Shown one piece after another: positions 39,814-48,147 of a DNA stretch of 64,000 nucleotides (position 1 is the stretch's first letter; each line of letters begins with the position of its first letter). Made by a program: the position numbers and the translations under genes. The notes under the pieces were generated by a model that saw only the letters and a program-made list of their open reading frames with translations, made no database searches and was not told the DNA's origin. Source of the DNA: Halorussus caseinilyticus (GTDB lineage Archaea > Halobacteriota > Halobacteria > Halobacteriales > Haladaptataceae); assembly GCF_029338395.1 (NCBI RefSeq), contig NZ_CP119809.1:1054001-1118000 (forward strand). The letters are read 5' to 3'.

Positions 39814-41665
39814 GGAAACTCACCACCGTTAGGTTGTAGACGGCGTGAAGCAGGGTCGCCGCGACCAGCGTCCCGGCGTACCAGTTGCGGTCCCGGGTCG
39901 CGCCCGCGGCCGTAATCGTCGCGGTGACGGTGTGAAGCGCGAGGGGCGCGAACAGCAGGCCGAGAAGCGCGAGCGGCGAGGTTTCGACGCCCAGACCCGT
40001 CACGGTGCCGAACGCGGCCTGTCCGAGTTCGAGGTTGGGCAGGCCGACCAGTTGGGCGACTGCGGTCGCCTTCTCGCCGAGGAAGAAGCCCAGACCCGAC
40101 AGGAACCCGAGAACCGCGGCCGACCGGAAGGTCCGCTCGAACCGCGAGTGGGCGAACCCGGCGTAGACGTGGACGCTCTTTGCGACTTCCTCCACGAGGG
40201 CGATGGCGACCAGCAGGACCGGCATCGACAGCGACACCGGGAGCGCGAACAGCAAGGCCACCGCGAGCAGTTCGCCGACGAAGACGAACGGAATCGAGAG
40301 CGCGCTGACCTTCGCAATCGAGCGCCGCCCGGAAATCTGGCTGTCGAGCGCGTCGAGGAACTTCAGCGGGACCGGACGCTGGGTGAACATGTCTTCCTCG
40401 CGGTAGACGCCCGCGCCGAGCGCGAACAGGACGCCCGCCGAGAGGTAGAGCGGTCCGGTCGAGAAGGCGTAGTCGCCGAGCGAGAACGCGGTGCCCCGGA
40501 GGGCCTTCACCACGAGGGTCAGCGGCGAGATGGCCGCTACTGGGTGGACGTTGGTGAAGATGGCCGGGACGAAGGCGTAGGAGGTCAGGAACACCGAGAG
40601 CGTCACCGTGACGAAGGTGAGTTCCTTGAACGACCGGGCGAACATCCCGCCGACGAACGACGCCGCGAGGAACAGCAGAGCGATTGGGACCACCGCCGAG
40701 ACGGACTTTGCCGCGGTCGCGGCGATTGCGGCGATTCCCTCCGCGGCGGGCGTCAGGACGGCGATTCCGACCGCAGTCGCCGAGGCGATGGCGACCATCC
40801 CGAGGAAGTACGGCAGGGTCTTGCCCGCGATGATGTCGCCGCGCGAGACCGGCGAGACCAGCAGGAGTTCGCCGCGTTCGTTGACTCGCTCGTCCAGAAT
40901 CGTGGAAGCGTAGGCCTGAATCACGAAGTTCATCGGCAGGACGAACGCGAACGCCAGAACCAGCGACTCGAAGGGGAACGGCGGCGCGATGTCCGCCGGG
41001 GTGCCACCGCGGGCGTTTCCGCCGAACAGCGACCCGCCGCTTCCGACCGAGGGGGCCTGCACCGGGTCGCCGGTCTCGCCCGCGCCGGGCGAGGCGGTGG
41101 CCGAGTCGCCGGACTCGGACCCGTCGCTCTCGGTTCCGTCTCCGCCGCCGAGACGCTTCTCGCCCGCGCGGGTCGTCCGCGTGGCGACCGAATCAGCGCC
41201 GCTCGCGCCCGCCCGGAGACCGGTCTGCTCCTCGTAGCGGACCGACACCTCGACCGGGAAAGCGGCGGCTTGGTCGGACTCTTGGCTCATCAGGCCGTCG
41301 TTGTACCGCTTGACGGTCTTGCGGAACTCCGCGAGGGCGGCCTTTCCTTTGGGAGTGTCGGCCGCGACTATCGGTTGGCCGCGCTGGACGAGAACGTCGA
41401 TTCGCTCCGGGAAGTGCTGGGCGTTCGGTTCGACCGCGACGAACGTCGGGTCCGCTTTCACGGGGTCGTAGTAGGGGCTATCCTGCGAGACGCCGACGCG
41501 GTAGATGCCGTCGTCTAGAGTGACGCCCTCGCTGGCGACCATCGGGGTGAGCGCGCCGACCGCCAGCAGGACGACGAGACCGATTGCGGCGGTCCGGCGG
41601 TCGAGTTGGCCCGCGTTCTTCGACACCTCCCAGCGCGCGATGCGGAGGACCTTCCGGGGGTTCAC
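39806..41665 (-). CDS. ABC-2 permease fused to a PrsW-like intramembrane protease domain
   Basis: The 619-residue protein has an N-terminal ABC-2 permease half: helix at about 25-45, a long Gly/Ser-rich external loop, and a helix bundle with STILDERVNERGELLLVSPVSRGDIIAGK. From about residue 440 a PrsW-like module of about seven helices follows, with EEVAK (492-496), GFFLGE (E531), HTVTATITAAG (H578) and LLHAVYN (H607). PrsW enzymes cleave membrane substrates such as anti-sigma factors. Start GTG overlaps the ATPase stop by 4 nt. Confidence 0.8.
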   Translation of the reverse strand: MNPRKVLRIARWEVSKNAGQLDRRTAAIGLVVLLAVGALTPMVASEGVTLDDGIYRVGVSQDSPYYDPVKADPTFVAVEPNAQHFPERIDVLVQRGQPIVAADTPKGKAALAEFRKTVKRYNDGLMSQESDQAAAFPVEVSVRYEEQTGLRAGASGADSVATRTTRAGEKRLGGGDGTESDGSESGDSATASPGAGETGDPVQAPSVGSGGSLFGGNARGGTPADIAPPFPFESLVLAFAFVLPMNFVIQAYASTILDERVNERGELLLVSPVSRGDIIAGKTLPYFLGMVAIASATAVGIAVLTPAAEGIAAIAATAAKSVSAVVPIALLFLAASFVGGMFARSFKELTFVTVTLSVFLTSYAFVPAIFTNVHPVAAISPLTLVVKALRGTAFSLGDYAFSTGPLYLSAGVLFALGAGVYREEDMFTQRPVPLKFLDALDSQISGRRSIAKVSALSIPFVFVGELLAVALLFALPVSLSMPVLLVAIALVEEVAKSVHVYAGFAHSRFERTFRSAAVLGFLSGLGFFLGEKATAVAQLVGLPNLELGQAAFGTVTGLGVETSPLALLGLLFAPLALHTVTATITAAGATRDRNWYAGTLVAATLLHAVYNLTVVSFLG

Positions 41666-42549
41666 GGTCGTCCCTCCACGTCCGGGGACTCCTCGGCGAG
41701 GTCCAGAAAGATGTCTTCGAGGCTCGGGGTGTGGGTCTGGATGTCCTCGACTTCGCCGCCCGCGCTCTCGGCGAGTTCGCGGGTCTCCTCTACGGCGTCC
41801 ATGCTCTCGACGACCCGGCAGAAGTGGCCGTTCTCCCGGACCGCGCCCTCGACTTCGACGGTGGTGTAGACGCGGTACTCGGTCCGGCCGTGTTCCTCGC
41901 GGATGTTCTCGACGCTCCCGCGGGCGACGATGCGGCCGTCGTTCATCACGGCCACGCGGTCGCAGATGCTCTCGACGTGGAAGAGGTTGTGGGCACTGAA
42001 GACGACGGTCTTGCCCGACTCGGCGAGTTCGCGGGTGAACTCGATGATGTAGTTGGTCGTGAGGGGGTCGAGTCCGCTCGCGGGTTCGTCGTAGACCAGC
42101 ACGTCGGGGTCGTTGACCAGCGAGCGCGCGATGGCGACTTTCCGGGTCATCCCCTTGGACATGTCGCCTATCTTCCGGTCGCGGTGGTCGAGTTCGAGGC
42201 GGTCCAAGGTGTCGTGGATGCGCTCGCGAGCGGCGTCGGAGGGCACGTCGTAGAGGTCGGCGAAGAACCGGAGGTAGGAGACGGCGGTCATGTCCTCGTA
42301 GAGGGGCGACTCCTCGGGGAGGAAGCCGAGGCGGGTCCGCATCTCGGGGTCTTGGGCGTCGTACCCGGCGACTCGGGCCGACCCGGAGGTGGGTTCCACG
42401 AGTCCGGAGAGCATCTTCAGGGTCGTGGTCTTGCCCGCACCGTTCGGGCCGATGACGCCGAACACTTCGCCCTCGGGGACCGAGAAGCTACTCCCCTCGA
42501 CGGCGGTGAACCCGCCGTACTCCTTGCGCAGATTTTCGACTTCTATCAT
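41662..42549 (-). CDS. ABC-2 transporter ATPase
   Basis: The 295-residue protein has Walker A GPNGAGKTT, Q-loop LGFLPEESPLYEDMTA, signature MSKGMTRK (a variant of LSGGQ), Walker B VLVYDEPASGLDP and switch H in SAHN. It is the CcmA/NatA type that drives efflux through the two downstream permeases. It is the first gene of the three-gene operon, joined by 4-nt and 8-nt overlaps. Confidence 0.9.
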   Translation of the reverse strand: MIEVENLRKEYGGFTAVEGSSFSVPEGEVFGVIGPNGAGKTTTLKMLSGLVEPTSGSARVAGYDAQDPEMRTRLGFLPEESPLYEDMTAVSYLRFFADLYDVPSDAARERIHDTLDRLELDHRDRKIGDMSKGMTRKVAIARSLVNDPDVLVYDEPASGLDPLTTNYIIEFTRELAESGKTVVFSAHNLFHVESICDRVAVMNDGRIVARGSVENIREEHGRTEYRVYTTVEVEGAVRENGHFCRVVESMDAVEETRELAESAGGEVEDIQTHTPSLEDIFLDLAEESPDVEGRP

Positions 42550-42648
42550 CGGGACACTCGGGAGTGTTCACCGGGGGAACTTGATTTTATGGTTGGCGAG
42601 TAGAAATCAGGCGGTCTCGGGGACGGCCGTCGTGCGTTTCGGAACGCT

Positions 42649-42763
42649 CTACAGTATTCTTAAAAATATAAACAATTATCTAAGAAAGATTTTTCATTGT
42701 TTTACAGTTCTCTACCATTGCCTTCCGCGATGGCTCGCGGGTCGCTCCGAACGGAGCGACCCG
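42649..42763 (+). repeat. AT-rich tract plus GC palindrome, intergenic element R
   Basis: A 70-bp low-GC tract with A-runs then T-runs is followed by CTACCATTGCC and, after a short gap, a palindrome with arms CGGGTCGCTCCG and its complement. The architecture matches elements at 10.9, 23.7 and 31.6 kb, although the palindrome sequence differs. Confidence 0.45.
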
Positions 42764-42772
42764 CCGATTTCC

Positions 42773-42845
42773 TTTAAGTAGTTCTGGCGACAACGGATAG
42801 ATACGACGGGAAGACGGTCGCGTTCTACCGGACTCACGCTCGCTA
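42773..42845 (+). promoter_or_regulatory. Promoter-like repeat, copy A
   Basis: TTTAAGTA (42773-42780) is followed by TTCTGGCGACAACGGATAGA and a conserved tail ending in CGTTCTACCGG and CGCTAG. The TATA-like box predicts a start near ATACGA about 27 bp on. It differs from inverted copy D at only six of the first 64 positions. Confidence 0.6.
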
Positions 42846-42900
42846 GCCGCCGGTGCGTCGGTCGTCTCCGGACGGAACGAGTCGGCGGCCCGGACGTTCG

Positions 42901-42980
42901 TTTAAGTTCTTCCCGCGACAAGGAGTAGATACGAGCGACGTGCGGTCTCGTTCTGACGGAGTTGTCCCGACACTCGCTAG
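42901..42980 (+). promoter_or_regulatory. Promoter-like repeat, copy B
   Basis: TTTAAGTT then a diverged core (CGCGACAA, GTAGATACGA) and the same tail features (TCTCGTTCTGACGGA, CACTCGCTAG). It starts 128 bp after copy A. Confidence 0.55.
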
Positions 42981-43019
42981 TCTTTAGGACGGACTGCGGG
43001 AGTGCGAGACGCGCGCTGA

Positions 43020-43085
43020 TTTAAGTACTTCTGGCGACAACGGGTAGATACGAGGGAAGTTCGCCGGTTCACTTCTGCGGTTCGT
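43020..43085 (+). promoter_or_regulatory. Promoter-like repeat, copy C
   Basis: TTTAAGTACTTCTGGCGACA and GGTAGATACGA are conserved. The predicted start near 43050 lies about 18 bp outside the 3' end of the minus-strand gene, so a transcript would be antisense to it. It starts 119 bp after copy B. Confidence 0.55.
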
Positions 43086-43851
43086 CTCTTTCGGCCCACT
43101 GACCAGTCTCCTCGGCACCGCCTTCCTCGCTCCGACGAGCGTCGAGACTCGGCAGGTTGGGGTCCCGATAGGGGTTGCGGCCGTACACCGCCTCTTCGAG
43201 GTCCTGCTCGCGGAGTTGGTCTTTCAGGACGCGCCGGAGGCGGTTCAGATTCGTGACGTTCAGACCGTGCTTGGCGACGAGTTCTGAGAATCGTTCTTCG
43301 TCGGTAATCGACCGGAACTGGTCGTAGAGGTCGTCGAGTTCGGCGGGCGACAGGTCCCGAATCCACTCTTGGTCGTGAAGTCCCAGATAGTGTTCGCGCT
43401 CGCGGTCCACGACGTGGCGGATGACCACCAGCGCCACCTTCGGAATCGCGCGCTGACTCCCGAACGCCGTCAGGTCCAAGTCCGACACGATGCCGACCAC
43501 CCGGTCGCGTTGCCACGGCGTCAGCGACAGGTCGTTGCACAGGGCGTGGGCGATGCGGAGTTTGTCGAGGCGGTGCATCCGGGAACTGTGCCCGGCCATC
43601 GCGGAGTGGCGTTCCTCGTGGAGTCGGCGAACGCTGTCGGGAAGGTCGGCGTCGGGCGACTCGGCCCGGCCGATTTGGGTCGCGCTCGGCGTCACCGGTC
43701 CCCACTGGCGGACCGTCTGGTCTCGCTGGAGGTCCGCCCGGCCGACCGAACCGTCGCCGGGACGCTGGCTAAGCGGTCTCTCGGCGTCTCGGTCGTCGGG
43801 CACTGGCCCGGATTCCCACGACGGCGTCTGGTCGGTCCACCCCTCGGTCAT
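43069..43851 (-). CDS. Haloarchaeal RNA polymerase epsilon-subunit-like protein
   Basis: The 260-residue protein has a disordered N terminus (about 1-85), then a conserved helical core (HSSRMHRLDKLRIAHALC, LTPWQRDRVVGIV, DLTAFGSQRAIPKVALVVI). I recall this core from haloarchaeal proteins annotated as DNA-directed RNA polymerase subunit epsilon, and the core has a cyclin/TFB-like helical look; both points are memory or inference. It may modulate transcription. Two promoters precede it: a palindromic GTTTAAAC giving a leaderless message, and the more distant repeat copy D. Its 3' end faces copies A-C. Confidence 0.65.
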   Translation of the reverse strand: MTEGWTDQTPSWESGPVPDDRDAERPLSQRPGDGSVGRADLQRDQTVRQWGPVTPSATQIGRAESPDADLPDSVRRLHEERHSAMAGHSSRMHRLDKLRIAHALCNDLSLTPWQRDRVVGIVSDLDLTAFGSQRAIPKVALVVIRHVVDREREHYLGLHDQEWIRDLSPAELDDLYDQFRSITDEERFSELVAKHGLNVTNLNRLRRVLKDQLREQDLEEAVYGRNPYRDPNLPSLDARRSEEGGAEETGQWAERDEPQK

Positions 43852-43876
43852 TACTGTCGTGTAGTCGGCGGGGGTA

Positions 43877-43884
43877 GTTTAAAC
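43877..43884 (-). promoter_or_regulatory. Proximal TATA box of the epsilon-like gene
   Basis: The palindrome GTTTAAAC is centred about 29 bp before the ATG at 43851, predicting a leaderless transcript. Confidence 0.6.
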
Positions 43885-43934
43885 ATGTGCCTCGGAACCC
43901 CGCCGGGGCGACTGGACTCGGCCCGGAGTCGCCG

Positions 43935-44009
43935 CTATCGAAAACTGAGGCCGGTAGAACGCTGGCGTCTCCCCGTCGTATCTATCCGTTGTCGCCAGAA
44001 GTACTTAAA
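43935..44009 (-). promoter_or_regulatory. Promoter-like repeat, copy D (inverted)
   Basis: On the minus strand TTTAAGTACTTCTGGCGACA is followed by the same core and tail as copy A. It points toward the epsilon-like gene and would give a leader of about 130 nt. Confidence 0.6.
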
Positions 44010-44059
44010 GAGAGTCCGAGAGTAGTAGCCCAATCGCTTCGTCGCCCGCGGTCGAAATC

Positions 44060-44671
44060 CTACTCGCCGCGGTCGGTGTCGTGGAACTCCGCGCGCAGGT
44101 CCTCGTCGTCGAGGTCGGTCGCGGTGTTCGAGAGTTGGGCGCGGAGTTCGGCGAGTTCCGAGACGAGTTTCTCGTACTCGTCGTTCGCGTCGAGTTCCGC
44201 GGGACTCTTCTTGGTCTCCAGTGCGGCCTTCTTGTTCGCCAGCGAGAGGAACCGTTGCATCTGGGCGTCGTAGGTCGAGCGCCGGAGGAGCGTCTCGACG
44301 GTTTCGAGCAACTCCTCGGCCTCCGAGACCGGTTTTTCCAGATACGCGTCGAACCCGAGGTCGAGGATGTCGAAGTCGGGTTCGACCGCCGAGACGAGTG
44401 CGACCCGACAGGTGAGACCCTCCTCGTGAATCCGGTTCAGTACGTCCTCGCCCGAGAGGTCCGGCATCCGCCGGTCGAGCAGAACCACGTCCACTTCGTC
44501 GTCCAGTTTTTCGAGGGCTTCGGACCCGCTGTACGCCGTTCGGACGTGATAGTCGTCGTCCAACCACTGGGCATAGGCGTCGGTAATCGGCTTCTCGTCG
44601 TCTACGATAAGTACTGTGGCGTCGTTGGGCATAGTTCCGGTTTCGCTTGCGGTCTGTAGTGATTCACTCAT
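44060..44671 (-). CDS. Response regulator receiver with HalX domain
   Basis: The 203-residue protein has a receiver domain (VLIVDDEKPITDAY, phosphoacceptor Asp in VVLLDRRMPDLSG, and K in EKPVS) and a C-terminal HalX helical domain (about 135-200). HalX domains occur in archaeal signalling proteins and may dimerise or sense. No histidine kinase is adjacent. A TTAA box at about 44684-44687 is too close to the ATG at 44671; an internal ATG at 44632 (MPNDATVLIVDDE) fits the promoter better. Confidence 0.88.
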   Translation of the reverse strand: MSESLQTASETGTMPNDATVLIVDDEKPITDAYAQWLDDDYHVRTAYSGSEALEKLDDEVDVVLLDRRMPDLSGEDVLNRIHEEGLTCRVALVSAVEPDFDILDLGFDAYLEKPVSEAEELLETVETLLRRSTYDAQMQRFLSLANKKAALETKKSPAELDANDEYEKLVSELAELRAQLSNTATDLDDEDLRAEFHDTDRGE

Positions 44672-44765
44672 ATTGCCTCGAAGTTAAAACGGCACTGTCT
44701 CGGCGGTTCCTGTCGTGAGTCGTCGCAACCGCACACGACCGGTGACTGACTACTCGGGGCATCTG

Positions 44766-45866
44766 TCAGTCGGTCTCCTGCTCGAACGGCGATTTGGCCG
44801 TCTCGGGTTCGTATCCGCTCAGGAACACGAGGTTCCCTCGGCCGACCTGTACCCGAGTGACGAGTCCTTTCTCCTCCATCTTCGAGAGTTTCCGACTGAC
44901 GGTAGATTTCGACCAGTCGGTCTCCTCGGTCACGTCGGCCTGCTTCATCCGGCCGCCGTACTGCGTGAGCAGTTCCCGGATTCTGTCCTCGTCGGTCAGC
45001 ATCGCCTCCTCGGGCAGGTCGTCTACGCCCGAGTTCGCGCCCGACTGCACCGCCGACGGGGACGATTCCCCGTCTTCGCTTGCCCTCGGCGAGTCGGACC
45101 GACCTGCCGCGCTCGGCGAGTCGGAACCGCTCTCGCCAGAGAACACGCCCGACAGCGAGTCCCGAATCGAGGTGAACAGGCCGCTCTCGGACTCCGGAAC
45201 CGAGACATCCGTGTCGTGAGACTGAACGTGGTCGCTGGTCACGCTTCGGTCGCCGTAGGTTTCGGCGACCGACCACTCCTCGCCGTCGTCCGAGACTTCG
45301 ACAACCGCGTCGAAGAGGGTCTTCAGCGTGTTGACCGTCTCCTCGTCGTGGATGTCCGGGTCCATGTGGTAGAAGCCGATGGCGTCGGCGGCCTGCACCC
45401 GGTGGGTGAGGATGTGGAGGTATCGGAACGCGGTGTCGAAGTTCACGTACTCAAGCAGGACGGTCAGCGTCTGGACCGAGACGACCGTCTGGTTCCCGTT
45501 GCCCTTCCACCGAGTCAACTGCTCGCTCAGCGGTGCGATGATGTCCATCGGTTGGTTCGGGTCTACCCGAGCGACGGACACGTCCGACGGGAGTTCGGTG
45601 CTGGCGTCTTCGCCGGACTTCTCTACGGTGTTGGCGTGGATGAACGCGAGTTCCGCCGGGAAGTCCTCGACATGGGCCTTCCAGTCGGCTATCCACGTCT
45701 CGGGTGGTGGCGTGTACGTCACTGCGGCGACGTTCGTCTCGTGCGGTGGTGTCGTGGAAGCGAGCAGTTCGAGGCACGCTCTGTTGCCGGTCGGCGTCAG
45801 CGGTGCCAGCAGGAGTACGTTCGAGGACTGCTTCAACTGTCTCCTGTCGGATGTGTCGATGTTCAT
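44766..45866 (-). CDS. KaiC-like (DUF7504-type) protein with C-terminal winged helix
   Basis: The 366-residue protein begins with a RecA/KaiC-like domain lacking a Walker A motif (SSNVLLLAPLTPTGNRACLELL, LTVLLEYVNFDTAFRYLHILTHRVQAADAIGFYHMDP). A disordered Ser-rich linker (about 205-285) follows, then a winged helix (EDRIRELLTQYGGRMKQADVTEETDWSKSTVSRKLSKMEEKGLV). It looks like a ligand- or phosphorelay-responsive DNA-binding protein. It sits just upstream of the HalX regulator gene on the same strand, 95 bp away. Confidence 0.78.
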   Translation of the reverse strand: MNIDTSDRRQLKQSSNVLLLAPLTPTGNRACLELLASTTPPHETNVAAVTYTPPPETWIADWKAHVEDFPAELAFIHANTVEKSGEDASTELPSDVSVARVDPNQPMDIIAPLSEQLTRWKGNGNQTVVSVQTLTVLLEYVNFDTAFRYLHILTHRVQAADAIGFYHMDPDIHDEETVNTLKTLFDAVVEVSDDGEEWSVAETYGDRSVTSDHVQSHDTDVSVPESESGLFTSIRDSLSGVFSGESGSDSPSAAGRSDSPRASEDGESSPSAVQSGANSGVDDLPEEAMLTDEDRIRELLTQYGGRMKQADVTEETDWSKSTVSRKLSKMEEKGLVTRVQVGRGNLVFLSGYEPETAKSPFEQETD

Positions 45867-46147
45867 TAGTTCTCTATCATTCTTCGGGATTGTTTCCTCA
45901 GTTCTGAAGATATCACGAGACTATTTGCAGGTAGTACGTGTTGACGGTGCGACGGATATTAAATTATTTCCTACGGGGCGCGCCGTCGGAAACACTGCAA
46001 CTGACGACGCGATAGCCGATTGTTTTAGGAGAAAGGAGATACTCCGGACGTAAAAGGCCGCGCCAGTACCAATCACGGGGTTCAAATAGGGGTGGCTCGC
46101 CGAGCGACTCCGAGGGACTGAAACCCGACGCCGCCGAATCGACGGCC

Positions 46148-47329
46148 ATGCAAGCAGTGATTCTCGCGGCCGGGGAGGGAACCCGGATTCGGCCGCTGTC
46201 GGCGTCACGCCCCAAACCGACGTTGCCGGTGGCGGACCGACCCCTCGTCGCGCACACTGTCGACGCCGCCGTGAGAGCGGGCACGGAGGAACTGATTTTC
46301 GTGGTGGGCTACGAGGCGGACGCGGTGCGCGAGTACTTCGGCGAGGAGTACGCCGGGGTTCCAGTGCGCTACGCCGAACAGGACGAACGGGCCGGAACCG
46401 CCGACGCGGTTCGGGCGGCCCGCGACCAGTTGGACGGCCCGTTCGCGGTCTTCAACGGCGACAACCTCTACGACCCCGACGCCATCGCCGACCTGTTCGA
46501 GTCCCGTCCGGCAGTCGGCGCGGTCCGAGTCGAGGACCCCTCGAACTACGGCGTCCTCTCGGCGGAGGGGGGCGTCGTCACCGACATCGTGGAGAAACCC
46601 GCCGACCCGCCCACCGACCTCGCCAACGCCGGGGCCTACGTCTTCCCCGAGGCGGCCCGCGAGTGGTTGGACGTGCCCGAGAGCGAACGCGGCGAACACG
46701 AGATTACCGACGTTCTCGCTCGGACCGTCGCGGAGTACGACGTGTCGGCGGTCGAACTCGACCGGTGGATGGACGTGGGCCGACCGTGGGAACTGCTGGA
46801 AGCCAACGAGTGGAAACTCGCCGAGTTGGACCGCGACGTTCGGGGAGAAGTCCACGAAACGGCCGACTTGCGAGGGCCGGTCGTGGTCGAAGAGGGTGCA
46901 ACTATCGACGCCGGAGTCGTTATCGAGGGTCCCGCGCTCGTCCGGGCGGGCGCGAGCGTCGGCCCGAACGCGTACGTCCGTGGCGCGACCCTTCTCGGCG
47001 AGGACGCTAAAGTCGGCCACGGCGTCGAAGTCAAAAACAGCGTCGTCGGCCGCGGGACCCACGTCGCGCACCTGAGTTACGTCGGCGACAGCGTTCTCGG
47101 CCGAGACGTGAACTTCGGCGCGGGAACGAACGTCGCCAACCTCCGCCACGACGACGAGCCCGTGAAACTCACCGTGAAAGGCGAACGGGTTTCGACCGGC
47201 CGCCGGAAGTTCGGCGTCGTCGTCGGCGACGACGCCAAGACCGGCATCAACACGAGTCTGAACGCGGGCGTCACGCTCTCTGCGGGCGCGAGGACGAAAC
47301 CGGGAGAGACTGTTACGCGGGACCGGTAG
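46148..47329 (+). CDS. Bifunctional sugar-1-phosphate nucleotidylyltransferase/acetyltransferase (GlmU-like)
   Basis: The 393-residue protein has an N-terminal nucleotidyltransferase domain (ILAAGEGTRIRPLSASRPKPTLPVADRPL, FNGDNLY). The C terminus is a left-handed beta-helix of hexapeptide repeats (about 245-390). It should make a UDP- or dTDP-sugar and may acetylate the amino sugar, supplying glycan synthesis for the S-layer and lipids. Archaeal relatives often act on both glucosamine and glucose phosphates. It is monocistronic here. Confidence 0.88.
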   Translation: MQAVILAAGEGTRIRPLSASRPKPTLPVADRPLVAHTVDAAVRAGTEELIFVVGYEADAVREYFGEEYAGVPVRYAEQDERAGTADAVRAARDQLDGPFAVFNGDNLYDPDAIADLFESRPAVGAVRVEDPSNYGVLSAEGGVVTDIVEKPADPPTDLANAGAYVFPEAAREWLDVPESERGEHEITDVLARTVAEYDVSAVELDRWMDVGRPWELLEANEWKLAELDRDVRGEVHETADLRGPVVVEEGATIDAGVVIEGPALVRAGASVGPNAYVRGATLLGEDAKVGHGVEVKNSVVGRGTHVAHLSYVGDSVLGRDVNFGAGTNVANLRHDDEPVKLTVKGERVSTGRRKFGVVVGDDAKTGINTSLNAGVTLSAGARTKPGETVTRDR

Positions 47330-47456
47330 CGTTCCATTCGCTCGGACTCGACTTTTCGGTCCAGCACGCGCTGGCTTGGCTTTTCGGTCCGGCGCGCGAG
47401 GGAGCGGCCGCCCGAGGCGGTCGCGAGGGTGGGGAGGCGTGAGGTTCTCGCGGTAC

Positions 47457-47492
47457 GGGGCGGTGCCGTGCGGTCGTGATTGGTTCGAGCAG
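47457..47492 (+). repeat. GATTGGCTCA-type element, diverged single arm
   Basis: GGGGCGGTGCCGTGCGGTCG leads into TGATTGGTTCGAGCAG (core 47478-47492). It keeps the G-rich flank and the GATTGGyTC core of the 23.4 and 35.7 kb copies. TAGCTAGCGA downstream echoes AGCTAGCGAC beside the right arm at 23461. Confidence 0.4.
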
Positions 47493-47600
47493 TAGCTAGC
47501 GATTCCGTCGCTGTAGAACCAGTAGCCAGCGACCCTACTGACGTTGCCGAACTACCGAACTCGACCGACTGGGTGACGCTCCGTCCCGGAGACGGCCGAC

Positions 47601-48029
47601 TTACCGACGTATTTTGGCGGTGTGCCACGCGTTCCTCCCCAACTCCCCGAACGCCGATTTCGCCGCCTCGGACATCGGATACGCGCCGTGGTAGGGGTCC
47701 GGTCTCCCATCGACGCCGGTCACGGTCCGAATCGCGTCGGCCAGCGACTCGTAGTTGTCGCCCACGATGTCACCGACGAGGACGGGTATCCCGGCCCGGT
47801 CACAGAGTTCGCGGGCCGCCTCGCGGCCGACGTAGACCCGACCTTCCCGACCGTCGGCGAACGCCAGCGCGAAGGGCGTCTCGCCGAACTGGGCTTCGAG
47901 GAACGACTGGGCGGGGTCGTCCTCCCACGCGATTGCGCCGACGCCTTCGACCCGGCGGAGCGCCGACGCCGCCGCCGAGCAGAACGGACAGTCGCCGTCG
48001 TACACGAGGACTGCGTGGTAGTCGCTCAT
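47601..48029 (-). CDS. DCC-family thiol-disulfide oxidoreductase (DUF393)
   Basis: The 142-residue protein has the DUF393 hallmark YDGDCPFC near the N terminus and the helical continuation AAASALRRVEG. The CPFC pair suggests a thiol redox role, though substrates are unknown. The ATG at 48029 starts the beta strand directly (MSDYHAVLVYDGDCPFC); an upstream ATG would add an unrelated stretch. It is the last gene of a minus-strand run. Confidence 0.88.
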   Translation of the reverse strand: MSDYHAVLVYDGDCPFCSAAASALRRVEGVGAIAWEDDPAQSFLEAQFGETPFALAFADGREGRVYVGREAARELCDRAGIPVLVGDIVGDNYESLADAIRTVTGVDGRPDPYHGAYPMSEAAKSAFGELGRNAWHTAKIRR

Positions 48030-48147
48030 GGGCGTCAGTTGGGCCGCTGGCGATAAAAGTCGGTTGCCCGACTGCATCCGCGAAGGATTCATAAATATTT
48101 GCGAGAGAAATGTAATTCTTTGTTTAACGTGTTCGGAGAATTCCTAA

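Larger units (their letters stand above)
42550..43068. other. 519-bp noncoding region with promoter-like tandem repeats
   Basis: No gene is supported. It holds an AT-rich tract (about 42649-42720), a GC palindrome (42739-42763) and three direct copies of a TTTAAGTA-led repeat at about 120-130 bp spacing. Confidence 0.6.
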
